Source of the DNA: Pilaira anomala
Lineage: Eukaryota > Mucoromycota > Mucoromycetes > Mucorales > Mucoraceae
Direction of reading: 5' to 3'
DNA: 64,000 nt
NCBI GenBank assembly: GCA_025716855.1
Contig: JAIXMQ010000003.1
Span: 728,001-792,000 of the forward strand
Part shown: positions 45,582-58,623 of the stretch, piece by piece
How the letters are laid out: every line of letters starts with the position of its first letter
How positions within the stretch are numbered: the first letter of the stretch is position 1
The notes under the pieces: generated by a model
The model's input: only the letters and a program-made list of their open reading frames with translations
What the model was told of the DNA's origin: nothing
Database searches by the model: none
Translations under genes and position numbers: made by a program

Positions 45582-47555
45582 TGGCAATCAATCAAGATAT
45601 GCCTTATTTTATAAAAGTGACATATAATGCGCACTTTTTTTTTAAGCTTTGAATGATGTTTGAAAGGAAGAAACGGTGAATTGATACAAACAAAAAAACT
45701 ATATATTTTTTTGTTTAAGAAGCTTTTTTTTTTTAAAAAAAAAAAGAAAAAAAAAAAGACAAAAAAGCCTGGGGGTTTTTATAAAAACAGAGGAGGTTTA
45801 ATTCACACATTGGGGTTATATTTGTTTTTTTTATATCGCCATAAGGCGAGATCAATTGACATATTCGGTAAATCCCTCTATAAAAAAATTAGAAAACGAA
45901 TTTTAGATTTTTGGTTCCGCTATTCCGGTTTTTTTTTTATGTAGTACCCCTCAATATAACAACAACAACTTTTTTTTTTTAAAAAAAACACGTCTGATTA
46001 TTTTATTTTTTTCATATCTTGATTATTCGTAATTAGAATCATTTATCACGGATAATAAAAGAAAACACGGGGAATTGATCATTTGCTAAGCCGAAAAATA
46101 GTTTTATCTTTCTTTACCCTGAACTTGTTTTACATACACATCAAACGGGTTACATAATTTGCATTTTACTTATGTAAAATTTCAAAAAACGGAGTCTTAA
46201 TCATGATGACAGTTTTTGGTTTAAACAAAATGATCTACATTTATACAACTCCTATTATATCTTTTTCTTCTTAACTCAAGCCTTCTTTTTCTTTATTCAT
46301 AAAGGTATATAAGGTGACATTTTTAGTTTTTTTTTGTATAAATTGTCTCCAGTTTTAATATTTACTCTCTCATCCGAGCTGTAATATATAGTGTACCCAT
46401 TTTATTGTTTTCATTCTGTTGTAATATGACATCATTTACGGAATACGTTGCGGTCTGTATACTTGACAGATGATTATTGCATGTTTTCTTAATAGGAACC
46501 TTTTTTTTTCACAGATATAGTTTTTTTTTTCTGGTGTTCCGTTTCACTAGTAAGTTTTTTTTTTTCTCTCTCTCTCTCCAAGACTTGATTTCTAATCATG
46601 GAGAGGGCACTATAATTACCTTTTGGTTATAACATCAAAGTTGAAAGCTGTAATAAGCTTTTATAATATTGCTCGTATATATAGTCTTATTATTACGTTA
46701 TCATTGTGAAAATACTATGCAAGGTAGAGTTGGCACTTTTTTTTTTAAAAAAAAAAAATGCAATTTTTCATAAACTAACATTTAGAGAGAATTTTTATGC
46801 GTCTATGAATTATACAATTTCGGTGGTTTAGAAAGTATTAAGGTTGTTTAAGGAGGTCCAATAATTTCGAATAATGGATCATAAAACAGTATTAGCTCAA
46901 GTTTTAATTGCATTAAATTTAGACCGGAGACGTTAATACTATGCGTTGTCAAACGAAATTTCTCCTTTTTTTTTTACTGCAAGTGGTTTTAAAGTCTGCA
47001 AATAAAATAATTTGTTGTAGATAGAGATTTCATGTTTGATTCAATAATTTGTTGTAGATAGAGATTTCATGTTTGATTCAATAATTTGTTGTAGATAGAG
47101 ATTTAAGTTTGATTTTACAATAGGTAATGGCATATAGAAAATGAACCGGTAAAAGAATGATATAGAGGTTGTCTCAGATACTGACTACATGGGGGTCTAT
47201 CTATGTTAGTTGTCACCCGAGAAATGAAAAGAGATGGGTCGGAAAAGAGAAATATATTGAAAGTAAAGAGAGGATGAGTTAAGGATGTAAAGAGAGAGAG
47301 AAGAAGTGGTGATGAACAAAAAAGCAAACATGCTATGACTGGCTTTTTCACTGAATTTTGATGACATAGCCACTAATCGATGCCCATTCAAGCTGGGAGT
47401 TTCGTATCCCGAAATAAAATTGGGCAAGGGCGGTTGTTTGCTTGCAGTTTTTCTCTTTACCAAAAACTAAAAAGGTATAATTTTTTTATTTTTAAAAGAG
47501 AAGTAAAAATGAATGATGGACTAAAAGAAAAACAACAATAGATATTACATTAAAA
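45582..47555. other. 2-kb intergenic region
   Basis: AT-rich region between two divergent genes, with many poly-A/T tracts and a 37-bp tandem repeat. A minus-strand stretch near 47350-47463 (KTASKQPPLPNFISGYETPS...) reads like coding sequence but has no ATG-led gene structure I can support. Confidence 0.5.
47006..47115. repeat. 37-bp tandem repeat, about three copies
   Basis: The phrase AATAATTTGTTGTAGATAGA starts at 47006, 47043 and 47080, 37 bp apart. The first two copies are identical; the third loses three bases (TTTCATG to TTTAAG). Confidence 0.9.
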
Positions 47556-47990
47556 ATGGGTGGACCTGCTGGCGGAAAGAAATATATGGGATGGTAAATA
47601 TAAAACTGCAACTTTTCGAAATATATCAAATATTCAATATATACATATTTTTTTAAAAATAGGTGGGGTCATATGGGTGGACCTACTCAAAGAGTATGTA
47701 GATGACTTATAAACAACAAATTTTCGCAGCATGGAACTGATGATTGATACATTTTTTTTTCATTTTTTTTTTAGGGTGTTGTTACTTACATCTTGTCTCC
47801 TTTTGAACAAAGAGCTTTTGCTGGTGCCGCTCACAACGCTGTCTTCAACACTGCTCGTCGTGTTTCCTCTCAAATCCCTTACGTTGGTGCTGCATTCGGT
47901 TTCGGCTATTTGATCTATTACGAAGCTAGCAAGAGACATGCCTACCTTACTTCCAAGGCTGGTATTGCTGCTGAAGGTGGTAGTCATTAG
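47556..47990 (+). CDS. QCR8: Cytochrome b-c1 complex subunit 8
   Basis: Exons 47556-47593, 47663-47693 and 47775-47990 join to 285 nt, 94 residues, the family size. The N-terminus [20 protein letters not shown] followed by TQRGVVTYILSPFEQRAF is the conserved start of Qcr8, and FNTARRVSSQIPYVGAAFGF-GYLIYY is the single transmembrane helix region. Qcr8 is a small inner-membrane subunit of respiratory complex III and contacts cytochrome b. Introns are 69 and 81 nt. Very short first exons carry the conserved matrix-side sequence. Confidence 0.96.
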
Positions 47991-48250
47991 ATAAATTATT
48001 CAACAACAACGAAATATTACAACCGAAATAATAAAATATATAAAAAAAAAATCAACACACAAACGTATATACAGATGTCGAGAAAATGATTGAAGATATA
48101 TTTTTATTATTATTTTGTTGAAGGATTAGTGTAAATTATTACAATTATGTATATATTGACATTTTGATGCTATTAAATAAATGTTGATTTTTTTTTGTAA
48201 TAGAGTCATGAAAAGAGGGGAAAGGGAAAAAGAGGGGGGTTCTGTTTTTT

Positions 48251-51200
48251 TTAACGTTTTTGTTTTCGGAAAAGCCATACAAAGAACGTAAACATCATGA
48301 CATTGAATACAGTATATGCAGACAAGATACCAAAATCTCGCCAACGGTTACTAAATTGCCAGCCAATTCTTTCTTCATAAAAGTCGGAACCAGTCGTATA
48401 TTGACAGTAATCACAATATTCTGTATTTTCCGGATTACCAACATAGCCTGCACCGCCATATCGGAAAAAGGGTTCCATGTATTCACCACAAGTTTGACCA
48501 GGAGGCACATTAATATGAATATAATCATCAGAACCACACACTACTTTAACACCATCCATTACGTTCACCACAAGGCCTTCTATTAAATAATGGTATGGGT
48601 CTAACCAGTACATCCAAGACCTCCAAAAGTATGGCATAGCGCCTGGAGGTTGCATAATACCAGCAAACAGGATCAAAATGGAAGTAAAGAATGGATTGAT
48701 AACAGCTGCCATAGGTGGTGTAGCAGAGAATGCTGCAATAGTGAAACCAAGTGAGACAGAATAGAATAAAAACATAATAAAGTGAATATAAAAGAACCCA
48801 ACACGATCTGACGTGTTCTCTAAACCAGCTGTCCAGTAGAAACAAAACAAGAAGATAGTACCGAGCACAATCAAATAAGGAATTTCAACCAGAACACAGG
48901 ACAGAGCAAATGGTGCCCAGCCATAATATTTACTCGCATACTCACGTCGAAACCACATTCTTTCTTGCATAAAACGCGGTTGAGCCAAGATAATCAGAGC
49001 ATTACTCATCAAAAGAGTTGTAAAGACAGAGAACATTCGGTTTTGCATATCTGCTGGCGTATTACCTAATTTCCAAAAGGAAAAACCTGAGATGAGACCA
49101 ATAAACAAAACATTGAAGAGACGACCCATATTATAAGTAGGACAACGCCACCAAGAGATAACCATACGTCTATAGACATACTTTAATTGTTGCATAAAAG
49201 GAAGAGCATAAGTAGTGACTTTTCGCTTATTGTTAGGGTCAACAGTAGAATGAATTCCTTGTAATTCTTTTTCCAACATCTCGGCTTGAGCTGATTCAGC
49301 CCAAACGTCAGCCCAATCTTGGGTCGATTTACCAGCTGTACCTGCACCCACACACTCGAGAATATATTCAGCAGGGTTAGCGTTTGGAGCACATTGGCGA
49401 CCACCATTAGATTCAAAGTAATCAATCATGGTATGACAACCTTCACCGATTTCACCAAAATAAGCCGTTCGACCTCCACGCATAAGTAATAGTAAATGAT
49501 CAAAGTGTTCAAACAGAGTGGCAGAAGGTTGATGAATAGTACAAAGTACAGGCCAACCTGCGTCAGCCAATTTACGAATAAATCTAACAATATTATAAGA
49601 GCTTTGTGCGTCAAGACCAGAAGTAGGTTCATCCAAAAATAAAAGTTTGGGTTTACCAACTAATTCAGTTGCAATTGTCAGCCGCTTTCTTTCTTCTACC
49701 GAAATACCAATACCAGCTTCCAGATCACCTACTAACGCATCAGCAATCTTGCGCATTTCCATCAAGTCAATAATTTGTTCTACATATTCATCTTTCTCTG
49801 CCTGGGGTACTTCAGCAGGCTGACGAAGGTATGCAGAGAATCGAAGTGCTTCACGTACAGTTGCATTTGGGTTGTGTACATCCATTTGTTCACAATAACC
49901 AGTAATTCGCTCAAAGTCTTCAGCTAATGGCTCACCATTCAAGTAAATATTACCTTCGATTTTACCAATCGTCTTTCGTTTAGCCAAAACATCTAAAAGC
50001 GTGGTTTTACCTGCACCAGAAGAGCCCATCAAAGCCGTCAGATTGCCGGGTTTTACGATACCACCAACATTGTTCAATAATTGTCTTTTACCGCCTTTTA
50101 CAGGTACAGTATAGTCAATATGATGCCAAGAGAAAGTAGTACCTTCAGTCACAGCTTCCATTTCTTGTTCATTGATTGTAGTCACTTGTTGCATCAACTC
50201 TTTTTCGGATGCTTCTTCAGGAGCACACCCCTTTTTATATACCTTGGTAATCGATCCTTCCTTTTGCAAATCCACATATTCCATTGCTAATGCAGTAATA
50301 GTAGTAAAGAAAAGGAAAAACAAAACGACGGCTACAAAATTGATCCAAAGCTGCCAGGTATAATAACCATAAGCTTTGGCCAGGTAATCATCGCCCAGCA
50401 CAAAACTAGAACCAGGTCTACCACCAGGCAAGATACATGATTTATAAGCCTGATTGACTGATTCATAAGCAGGACCATACGGTACACCGTTCATACCTTC
50501 ACATGTAAATTCTAGTCCTTTGACTTCGGTGGAGATTAAAGCTTTGTAACCATAAGCTAACGGATTAATCCAGTAGATCCAAAAGAGCCATGGATGCATT
50601 TGAACATAAGGAATTTGATAACCACAGTAAATTAAACAGGCGATTAAGAGAATACTAGAAACTTGAGAAGCTGTAAAGAAACTAGGACTGACTGCACCCC
50701 AGAAACGAAAGAAGCCGTTCATACATAAATTTGTCATAACAAGAATAATAAAAAAGGTGAAAAACTACATAGAGAAAATAAATTAGTAAAAAAAAAATTA
50801 TAAATAAAAATAAGTTACAAATATCTTTGCATGCTTACCCTTCCAGCATCAAGTGCAAGACCCATCATAAAGTATACACATATTTCAAAAATTAAAACTT
50901 GAATGATAGCTAATGGGATATCCGAAATTACAATAGCAATATAAAAGGCAGATGGATGGTACATTGCAAAATGTTTGTGTTTTTCTAACACACGACGACC
51001 TTGCATAAAAGACGATAATTCAGATTGAGCAATTAAAGCATTGAAAAGTAAACTAAAAAGAATAGCACCACCACGTGAGAAAGCGCCACTGGCATCCGTA
51101 GGCATCATATAGAACACAGAAGCCATGATGAGACCCTTAACAATCACACCACCATATCGAGATACCAATGCACCTTTATCACCGAAAATTAGTTCAAACT

Positions 51201-52761
51201 GACGAATTGTTAAAGCCTTGACTTGCTCGAAATAAGTAGCAACAAAGGGAGAATGTTTAGGTGCATGCTTTTGATGTGCTTCAGAGAATGCTTCTCGAAA
51301 GGTTTCAGCTGGTTTATCTTTTTCAATTTGATGTTCATAAGCTGTGAGTTCGGCCATCATCTCTGCATAGAGTTTAGATTCCTTGTAAACTTTTTCAAAT
51401 TGAACAGCATTAAGTGGCACACGACCTTCAAACTCGGGAAGAACTTGTCTTTCGTTCATGTTACATAGACCAGTCAAGAAATCAGGTGTTGATTTACGGT
51501 CTGGACAATAAAATCCCATTTCAGTAAAGAATCTTTTGGCTTGACTAGTAGGACCAAAATAGATACATCGTCCTTCATCTAATACCATCGCTTTATCGAA
51601 GAGGTTAAAAATACTATCAGAAGCTTGGTAAAGTGTAGAGATAGTCGTCTTGTGAAGAATATCAGTCATAATGCGAAGTGAACGAACATAATCAAGCGCC
51701 GAAGAAGAATCAAGGCCACGTGTAGCACAATCCCAGCAATTAATACAACTACGTGTTGTCATTTGTTCAGCAATGGACAGACGTTTACGTTCACCGCCTG
51801 AAAGACCACGTACAAAAGCGTTGCCCACCATAGTATTCATTTGTTTTGTCAAACCAAGCATGTTACCCAACATGTATAAGACTTGGTTGATAAATTGTCC
51901 TTTTGATTCACCAGGAAGACGTCTTCCGGGTGTTTTAGTCTTGAGAGCAAATCGAAGGGTTTGTTGAGTAGTTAAGGTTGGGTAATGCAAATCCTCTTCT
52001 TCGTTATAACAAACTTCGCCTCTGAAATGTTTGCCAAATTCATGTGAATCGATACCACCGTATATTACATCGCCATCAATTCGAGTATATGAAGCACGCA
52101 TATTAGCAATCACACGAAGTAAAGTACTACAGCCAGAACCTGGACGTCCAAGCACAAGAAGCATTTCGCCTGACTTACAAAAACCATTGTTTCCCTTCAA
52201 AATAGTGAAATCAGTACCCTTATGCTTTCCCCATTTCCAGAATTGAATAAAGGAAGCGATCCAAGTCCAGTTGGTCGGAATGACTTTAGCATCCGCTCCT
52301 AGGCCTTGCACAACCAAGTCTTTCCAGATCACACCCATATTTTTGAGCTTTAAACCAGCTGCAGCAATTTGAGAACTTTGTTCAGAGAGGTAGGTTGTCA
52401 AATCAAATTCTTCTTCTTTTTCTTCTTCGGCTCCTTCCTCTACAGCAGGACTGACAGCAGTACCCGAAGTGGTTGGATGTAAGGATTCTTTACGAGATTG
52501 TTGAGTGAATTCTCTTCGTAAGGAATTATAATTCTCAATTGCGTCTTCAATATCTACAGCATTTCCATCTTGCTCACCATAACCACCTTCGGTAGTATTT
52601 GTAGTTCTCTTTTCGATATCTTCATAATCTTCATAATTGTTATCCAGATTAACGCTATTGCGAGTTCTTTGTCTCGTAATCGTATCTTGACGTTGGATAT
52701 AGTCATCATCACGATTTGGATAGTCCTCGCCAATACCACGATCAGCAGATGGCATATCCAT
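48251..52761 (-). CDS. PDR-type full-length ABC transporter (ABCG), copy 1
   Basis: Exons 50839-52761 and 48251-50764 join at AGG|TTT to about 1478 residues with the PDR order NBD1-TM-NBD2-TM. NBD1 has GRPGSGCST (Cys in place of the Walker A Lys), LSGGERKRLSIAEQ and NCWDCATRGLD. NBD2 has GSSGAGKTT, GISVEERKRLTI in place of a full LSGGQ signature, and LLFLDEPTSGLD. This asymmetry is typical of fungal PDR pumps. NBD1 thus has a canonical signature but degenerate Walker motifs, and NBD2 the reverse. The acidic N-terminus (MDMPSADRG...) is probably disordered and regulatory. Substrates are unknown; the family exports azoles and other drugs or lipids. It is a tandem neighbour of the copy at 53659-58175. 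Confidence 0.95.
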
Positions 52762-53658
52762 TTTTAAATGATTTTATTAGTTGATAGAGAGATAAAGTAA
52801 AAAAGATGAAAAATTTATGAGTGAGACATGATGCATGATTTTGGAGACAAAAAAATAGAAGTCGGCCTCGTAATTGAATATCCGCACTAAAACCGTTTCA
52901 ATTATTGTATTATTACTTTTTTCATGAAAGTTATTTAGATAAACTTCATATATGAAACTGAAGTTATTTCTCCTTAACACTTCTTTTTAATGTTTGTTTA
53001 CATGAAAAAAAAATGGGAATGAGGCATATATAAATCAAAAAAGATGGAATGAAAGAAAGAGATCGTTATTCTATAGTCTTCTTTGATACCAGACTTTTGG
53101 TTTAGGAGGAGAATAGATGGTACACGGGAAAGATTTTAACTATTTATAGCCCCATAGTGTTACGTTAAGTAACTTAACCCATGTAATAGTTATGTATACT
53201 TCATTAAGATTACGATTGTAGTTCTTCATTTAAGATAAAACAAATAAATTTATGTCGGTTTTTTTTATCGTGAGCTGGTATAGAAGACCCTAAAATCCAG
53301 ACAATGTCGTTTCAACCGAGTCTTCATACGATTAGTAACTGAAAATGTACCTTTTCTCTAGTTAGATGGATCTGAGATACCAACTTTATTCCATCCGACT
53401 GATCCGTATTTCAGTCGATCATGTGTTGTTTTTGATAATTACGAAGAGTAGTACTATCAATCTACTAGTGTGCGAAAATTAGAAATTCTGGCCTTGGAAG
53501 CCAAAGTAATGAGCAGCAGTTGTTAAAATACATATTAAAATTGTTCATTTAAAACTGAATGAAAACAAAAATCGCAAAGTGGATATATATACAGGTTTAT
53601 TACTTTGTTAAACACATTTTTTATATCCAGAGCATGCATAAAAGAAACACGTAAAAAA
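52762..53658. other. Intergenic region between the two ABC transporter genes
   Basis: About 0.9 kb, AT-rich, no gene. It must hold the promoter of copy 1 and the 3' end of copy 2. I could not identify a PDRE-like box with confidence. Confidence 0.5.
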
Positions 53659-56600
53659 TTATCTACTTGCTTTTCTTCTAAAATATACAAGTATTACAAA
53701 CAGTATGTAATTAAAAGCAAAGAAAGCTACTAAGATACCAAAATTACGCCACTTGTGTGAAGCGTCCCATTCCAAAACTGTCTGATAGAAATCTGGGCCT
53801 GATCGATAAGTACAATATGCACATTGCTCTGGCTGAACGGCGTTAGGATTAGCAAGGTATCCTGTCACTCCTGGAGTAGCGAAAAAAGCTTTAGTATATT
53901 CGTCACAGGATTGTCCAGGAGGGGGGTAGAAACGTAACAAATCTTTGTCGGAGCACTCTACTTTAATATTAGCTAGTTCATTAACTGCTAACCCTTCAAT
54001 GTAATAATGAAATGGGTCAATCCAGTAGATCCATGAGCTCCAAAATTTTGGCATTTGACTAACTGGTTGCATTAAACCACAAAAGAGAATAAGAACAGAA
54101 ATGAAAAGAGGGTTGATGACAGATGCCATTGTTGGGAGCTCTGCGATTGCTGCAATAACAAAACCTAAAGTGACAGCCCAACAGACAACTGCAACAAAGG
54201 TAATATAAAAATAACCACACGCTTGAGATGTATTCTCCATGCCGGTAGTCCAGTAAAAACCAAACATAAAAATAGCTGCAAAAAATAAGATATAGGGAAT
54301 TTCAACTAGAACAGCTGATATACCAAATGGCAGCCAGCTATAGTATCGGGAAGCATATTCACGACGAAAATACAGGCGTTCAGTCATAAATTTAGGTTGA
54401 GCCATAATAATAATAGTCATTGCCATAATAAATGTACTGAATAAAGCAAAAACCTTTCTTAACATCTCGGAAGACGAATTTCCTAGTTTCCAAAAAGTAA
54501 AACCGGTAACAAGAGCAGTAAATAAAATATTAAGGAAACGTCCGATATTATACTCTGGGGAGCGCCAGTAAGCAATCCACATACGTCGCATTACCAAACG
54601 AAACTGAGTAGTTAAAGGAGTAGCATAAGTAAGGGCAGTACGAGAAGGATGTTTATCAGCTGCCTGATTAATTTCCTCAAGTTTGGCATCTAATACTTGA
54701 CATTCCTCTGACTTTCTCCAGATATCTGCCCAATCTTGTATAACATTTCCAGCAGCAGTACCAGCACCTACAACTTGAAGGATGTATTCGGCTGGGTTGG
54801 CATCAGGGGAACATTTAGGACCGCCATGGGATTCAAAGTAGTTAATCATAATTCTAGAGTCTTCACCAATAGGACCATAATATGCGGTTTTACCACCACG
54901 TACTAACAATAAAAGATGATCAAAATTTTGAAATAAAATTGCAGAGGGCTGATGAATAGTACAGAGAACCGGCCAACCTGCATCAGCAAGTTTACGAATA
55001 AAACGTATAATATTAAAAGAGCTTTGAGCATCAAGTCCCGAGGTTGGTTCATCCAAAAAAAGAAGTTGCGGTTTACCCACCAATTCAACACCAATTGTTA
55101 AACGTTTTCTTTCTTCAACTGATATGCCAAAACCTGATTCAACTTTTCCAATTTGAGCATCACCTATATCGTCCAATTCAAGAAGTTGAATGATTTGTTC
55201 AACATATTCATTTTTTTCTTTCAAAGAAACATCTTTGGGCTGGCGTAAATAAGCAGAAAACCTAAGGGCTTCACGAACAGTGACAGCGGGCTGATGTACA
55301 TCCATTTGTTCACAATAACCTGTAATACGCTCAAAGTCTTTCATTATAGCCTCATTGTTTAAAAATATATCACCTTCAACAACGCCAATTGTCTTTCTTC
55401 TAGCCAAAACATCCAATAATGTTGTTTTACCAGCACCAGAAGATCCCATAAGAGCTGTAAGGTTACCTGGTTTAACAATACCACCGATATCATCTAATAA
55501 TTGAAGTTTTCCCCCTTTAACAGGAACGGTATAGTTTACATGCTGCCAGGAGAACGTTGTACCAGTTGATATAGTTTCCATATTTTCGGTAATTTTTGCC
55601 AGCCTGGCATTACGTTCATCCTCTTCTTTTGCTGTCCTGGGTTTAGGGGCTTTTCCTGGTAGATACAATTTTGTTAATGAAGCTGCCTTACTCAAACCTA
55701 CATATTCCATAGCCATTGCAGTAAGGAAGGTAAAAAAAATAAAAAAGGCAATTACAACTACAAAATCTGGAGCCCACATTTGCCAAGGATAAAAAGTCAA
55801 AGCGTTTACGAGATAGCTATCACCTCGAACGAAGTTTTGGCCCGGAACACCACCTGTCATTGTACATACTTTGTAATCCCAATCCGTATATCCCGGTCCG
55901 TAAGGAATAGAGCTACCTGGTCCGTCACAAGAGTAAATTTGGCCACTCATTTCATTTACTAGAATAGTTTTGTAAGCATAAGTCATAGGACTTATATAAT
56001 AGATCCAAAATAACCAAGGGTGCATCTCGTTATAATAAATTGTATAACCTGTGTATGATTGCATACAAACAAGTAAAACACCAGTAATTTGTGTAGCAAT
56101 AAAAAAACTGGATGTGATAGCACCAAAGAAACGAAAAAAACCGTTCATACACATATTTGTAAAAAACAAAGTAACCATAAACGTAAAGAACCTACCAGCT
56201 GTCAAATTTAGACCCATCATAAAGTATGCGCAAACAGAGAATAAAATCACTTGTGCAACAGCATATGGTATATCCATAATGACTTGGGCCAAATAAAATG
56301 CGGACGGTCGATACAAAGCATATTGTTTATGTTTTTCTAAAACTGGACGGCCATTAAGAAAACGAACAAGTTCGGACTGAGAAATAAAAGCATTAAATAA
56401 GACACTGAAAAAAAGCGCGCCTCCACGGGATAGTGCACCAGCACCAGTCTTTGGAAGATTATAGAAACAAGAAGCTGTGATTAAAGATTGAATGAGAATT
56501 GTACCATATCGAGAAATAATATTTTGTTTATCCTTAATAAGTAAGTGATGCTGTCGGATAGTAAGAGCTTTCACTTGCTGATAGTAGGAAGCAATATAAG

Positions 56601-57970
56601 GTGTGTCTTTAACAGCACGTTTTTGTCGCTCATCATGTAAAATATCATAAAATTCAGTGACTCTTTTTTCCGTTTTACAGTTTTCTTTGTAAGTCTCTAA
56701 ATCATCCTGCATCAACTTACACATTTCAGATTTTTGGTATATTTCTTGGAAATCAGAAGCATGCTTTGGGGCACTGTCTTCAAAGCCTGGTTTAATTTCA
56801 CGCTCTATTGGATTACATATACCAGTTAAGAAATCTGGAATAGATTTTCGGGAAGGGCAATAAAAACCGAGGTCTTCAAAATATTTTTTGGCATTTTTAA
56901 TCGGGCCGAAGTAAATACAATAGCCGTCATCAAGAAGAAGAACCTTATCGAAAAGATTATATATACTGTCTGATGCTTGATATAATGTTGCCAGTGTTGT
57001 AATTTCGAATACATCAGTCATAATACGAAGTGAGCGAATATAATCCAATGCTGAAGCTGCATCAAGACCTCGAGTAGAACAATCCCAACAATTAATTGTA
57101 CACCGTGTTGTCATTTGTTCTGCGATTGAAAGACGCTTACGTTCACCACCCGAAAGTCCACGAAGAAAAGCGTTACCTACCATAGTGTCCATTTGCTTGG
57201 TTAAGCCTAACATATTTCCAAGCATATATAATACAACATCTACGAATTGAGATTTAGATTGTCCAGGCAATCGTTTACCTGGAGTCTTTGTACGAAGAGC
57301 AAATTGAAGAGTTTGTTTGGTAGTTAGTGTAGGGTAATGTTGATCTTCTTCTTCATTATAACACACTTGTCCTCGATAGTTCTTGGAAAATGTAACTGGG
57401 TCTATTCCGCCATAGCTAACTTCGCCGTCAATTTTTGTATAAGAGCCTCTGAGGTTTGAAATAACTTTAAGAAATGTAGAGCAACCAGCACCAGGTCTCC
57501 CTAAAACTAAAAGCATTTCACCATCTTTACAGCAACCTGTGAGATTATTTATGATGACTTTGGTGCTTGATTTTGATTTCTTAAGGTATTTCCAAACTGC
57601 AAAAAAATTTAACACTTGACTAAAAACTGTAGGAATAATATATGCATCTGCACCGAGACCCTAATAAAAAAACATAAGTGTCAAAAAAAAAAGTTGCCGT
57701 AACAAAAGCCTGGATATTTACCTCGACATGGAGATTCTCCCAAGATACACCAAGGTGTTTATGTTTGTTTCCATTTTCATCAATTTTTCGTCTGATACCA
57801 TGTAAATATTCATCAAGATTAAACTCTTCCTGATCCGCAAGACCTTCTTCGGCTTTACTAGCGCTGGTATGTCGACTTTTTTTGGACAAATCTCTTTTCA
57901 GTGACGCATATGTCTGTTTTGCTCCTATTAAAGTAAATTAATAACATAATTAATGAAGTATAAGGTTCAG

Positions 57971-58013
<43 letters not shown>

Positions 58014-58175
58014 CTGTATGCTAACTTGGTTAGCTTCAGCTTCTCCAAAAGTATCTTGCTTCCCAAAATTATTATTTTGAGTATCTGTTCTCATGTTGGG
58101 TAATGCCTGAGTATCCACCAGTCCATTTTCAGGCCTATTATCTTTATCCGAATCGTCTACCTTATTTTTTTTCAT
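53659..58175 (-). CDS. PDR-type full-length ABC transporter (ABCG), copy 2
   Basis: Exons 58013-58175, 57722-57924 and 53659-57660 join in phase (366 + 4002 nt) to 1455 residues. It has the PDR layout: GRPGAGCST, LSGGERKRLSIAEQ and NCWDCSTRGLD in NBD1; GSSGAGKTT, GISVEERKRLTI and LLFLDEPTSGLD in NBD2. Each NBD is followed by a membrane domain with many helices. It is clearly paralogous to copy 1 along its full length, including YQASDSIYNLFDK and CEQMDVHQPAVTVREALRFS. It has two introns near the 5' end and none at the AGR|F position where copy 1 has its only intron. The first intron contains about 37 consecutive T on the + strand. The start codon is the first ATG in frame (MKKNKVDDSDKD); the N-terminal sequence is not conserved with copy 1. 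Confidence 0.94.
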
Positions 58176-58623
58176 GAAGTTTAAGAAAAGCTAAAGTTTG
58201 GACAAAGATATGAAGAAAAAGAAATTAAACCCCAAGGATTATTATTGACAAGGAGTAAGCTTAAAAAACACGGCCAGTAAAATATGATACATTTGTCTCA
58301 TAATTATTCTGTTTAGAAGTCATAAATTTGGTTTTGGACTATCAAGCTTTTACAGAGAAACATGAAACAAAAAAAAATCCGTTATTTTGCGTCAGTTTGA
58401 GATTATATGACACATTTGTTGCTACAAATATAATATAGAGCACGACACTGCTGCTACTTTTATTAATGTAAACGTATTTACAGATAAATATGTCACTTTA
58501 ACTGAGACACTGTATAAATACGGAAAATATAATTTGGCAAATTTCCTTATGGAGCGACCAAGGGTAAAAAGAGTTATATAGTACATAGGTATAATTATAT
58601 AGACGGGCCTTTTGGAAAGGATA
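58176..58623. other. Intergenic region
   Basis: About 450 bp upstream of ABC copy 2 and downstream of the FUSC-like gene. No gene seen. Confidence 0.5.

Noticed and set aside
48295..50363. Several 60-100 codon frames within the ABC transporter genes
   Set aside because: Shadows of the real transporter frame on either strand.
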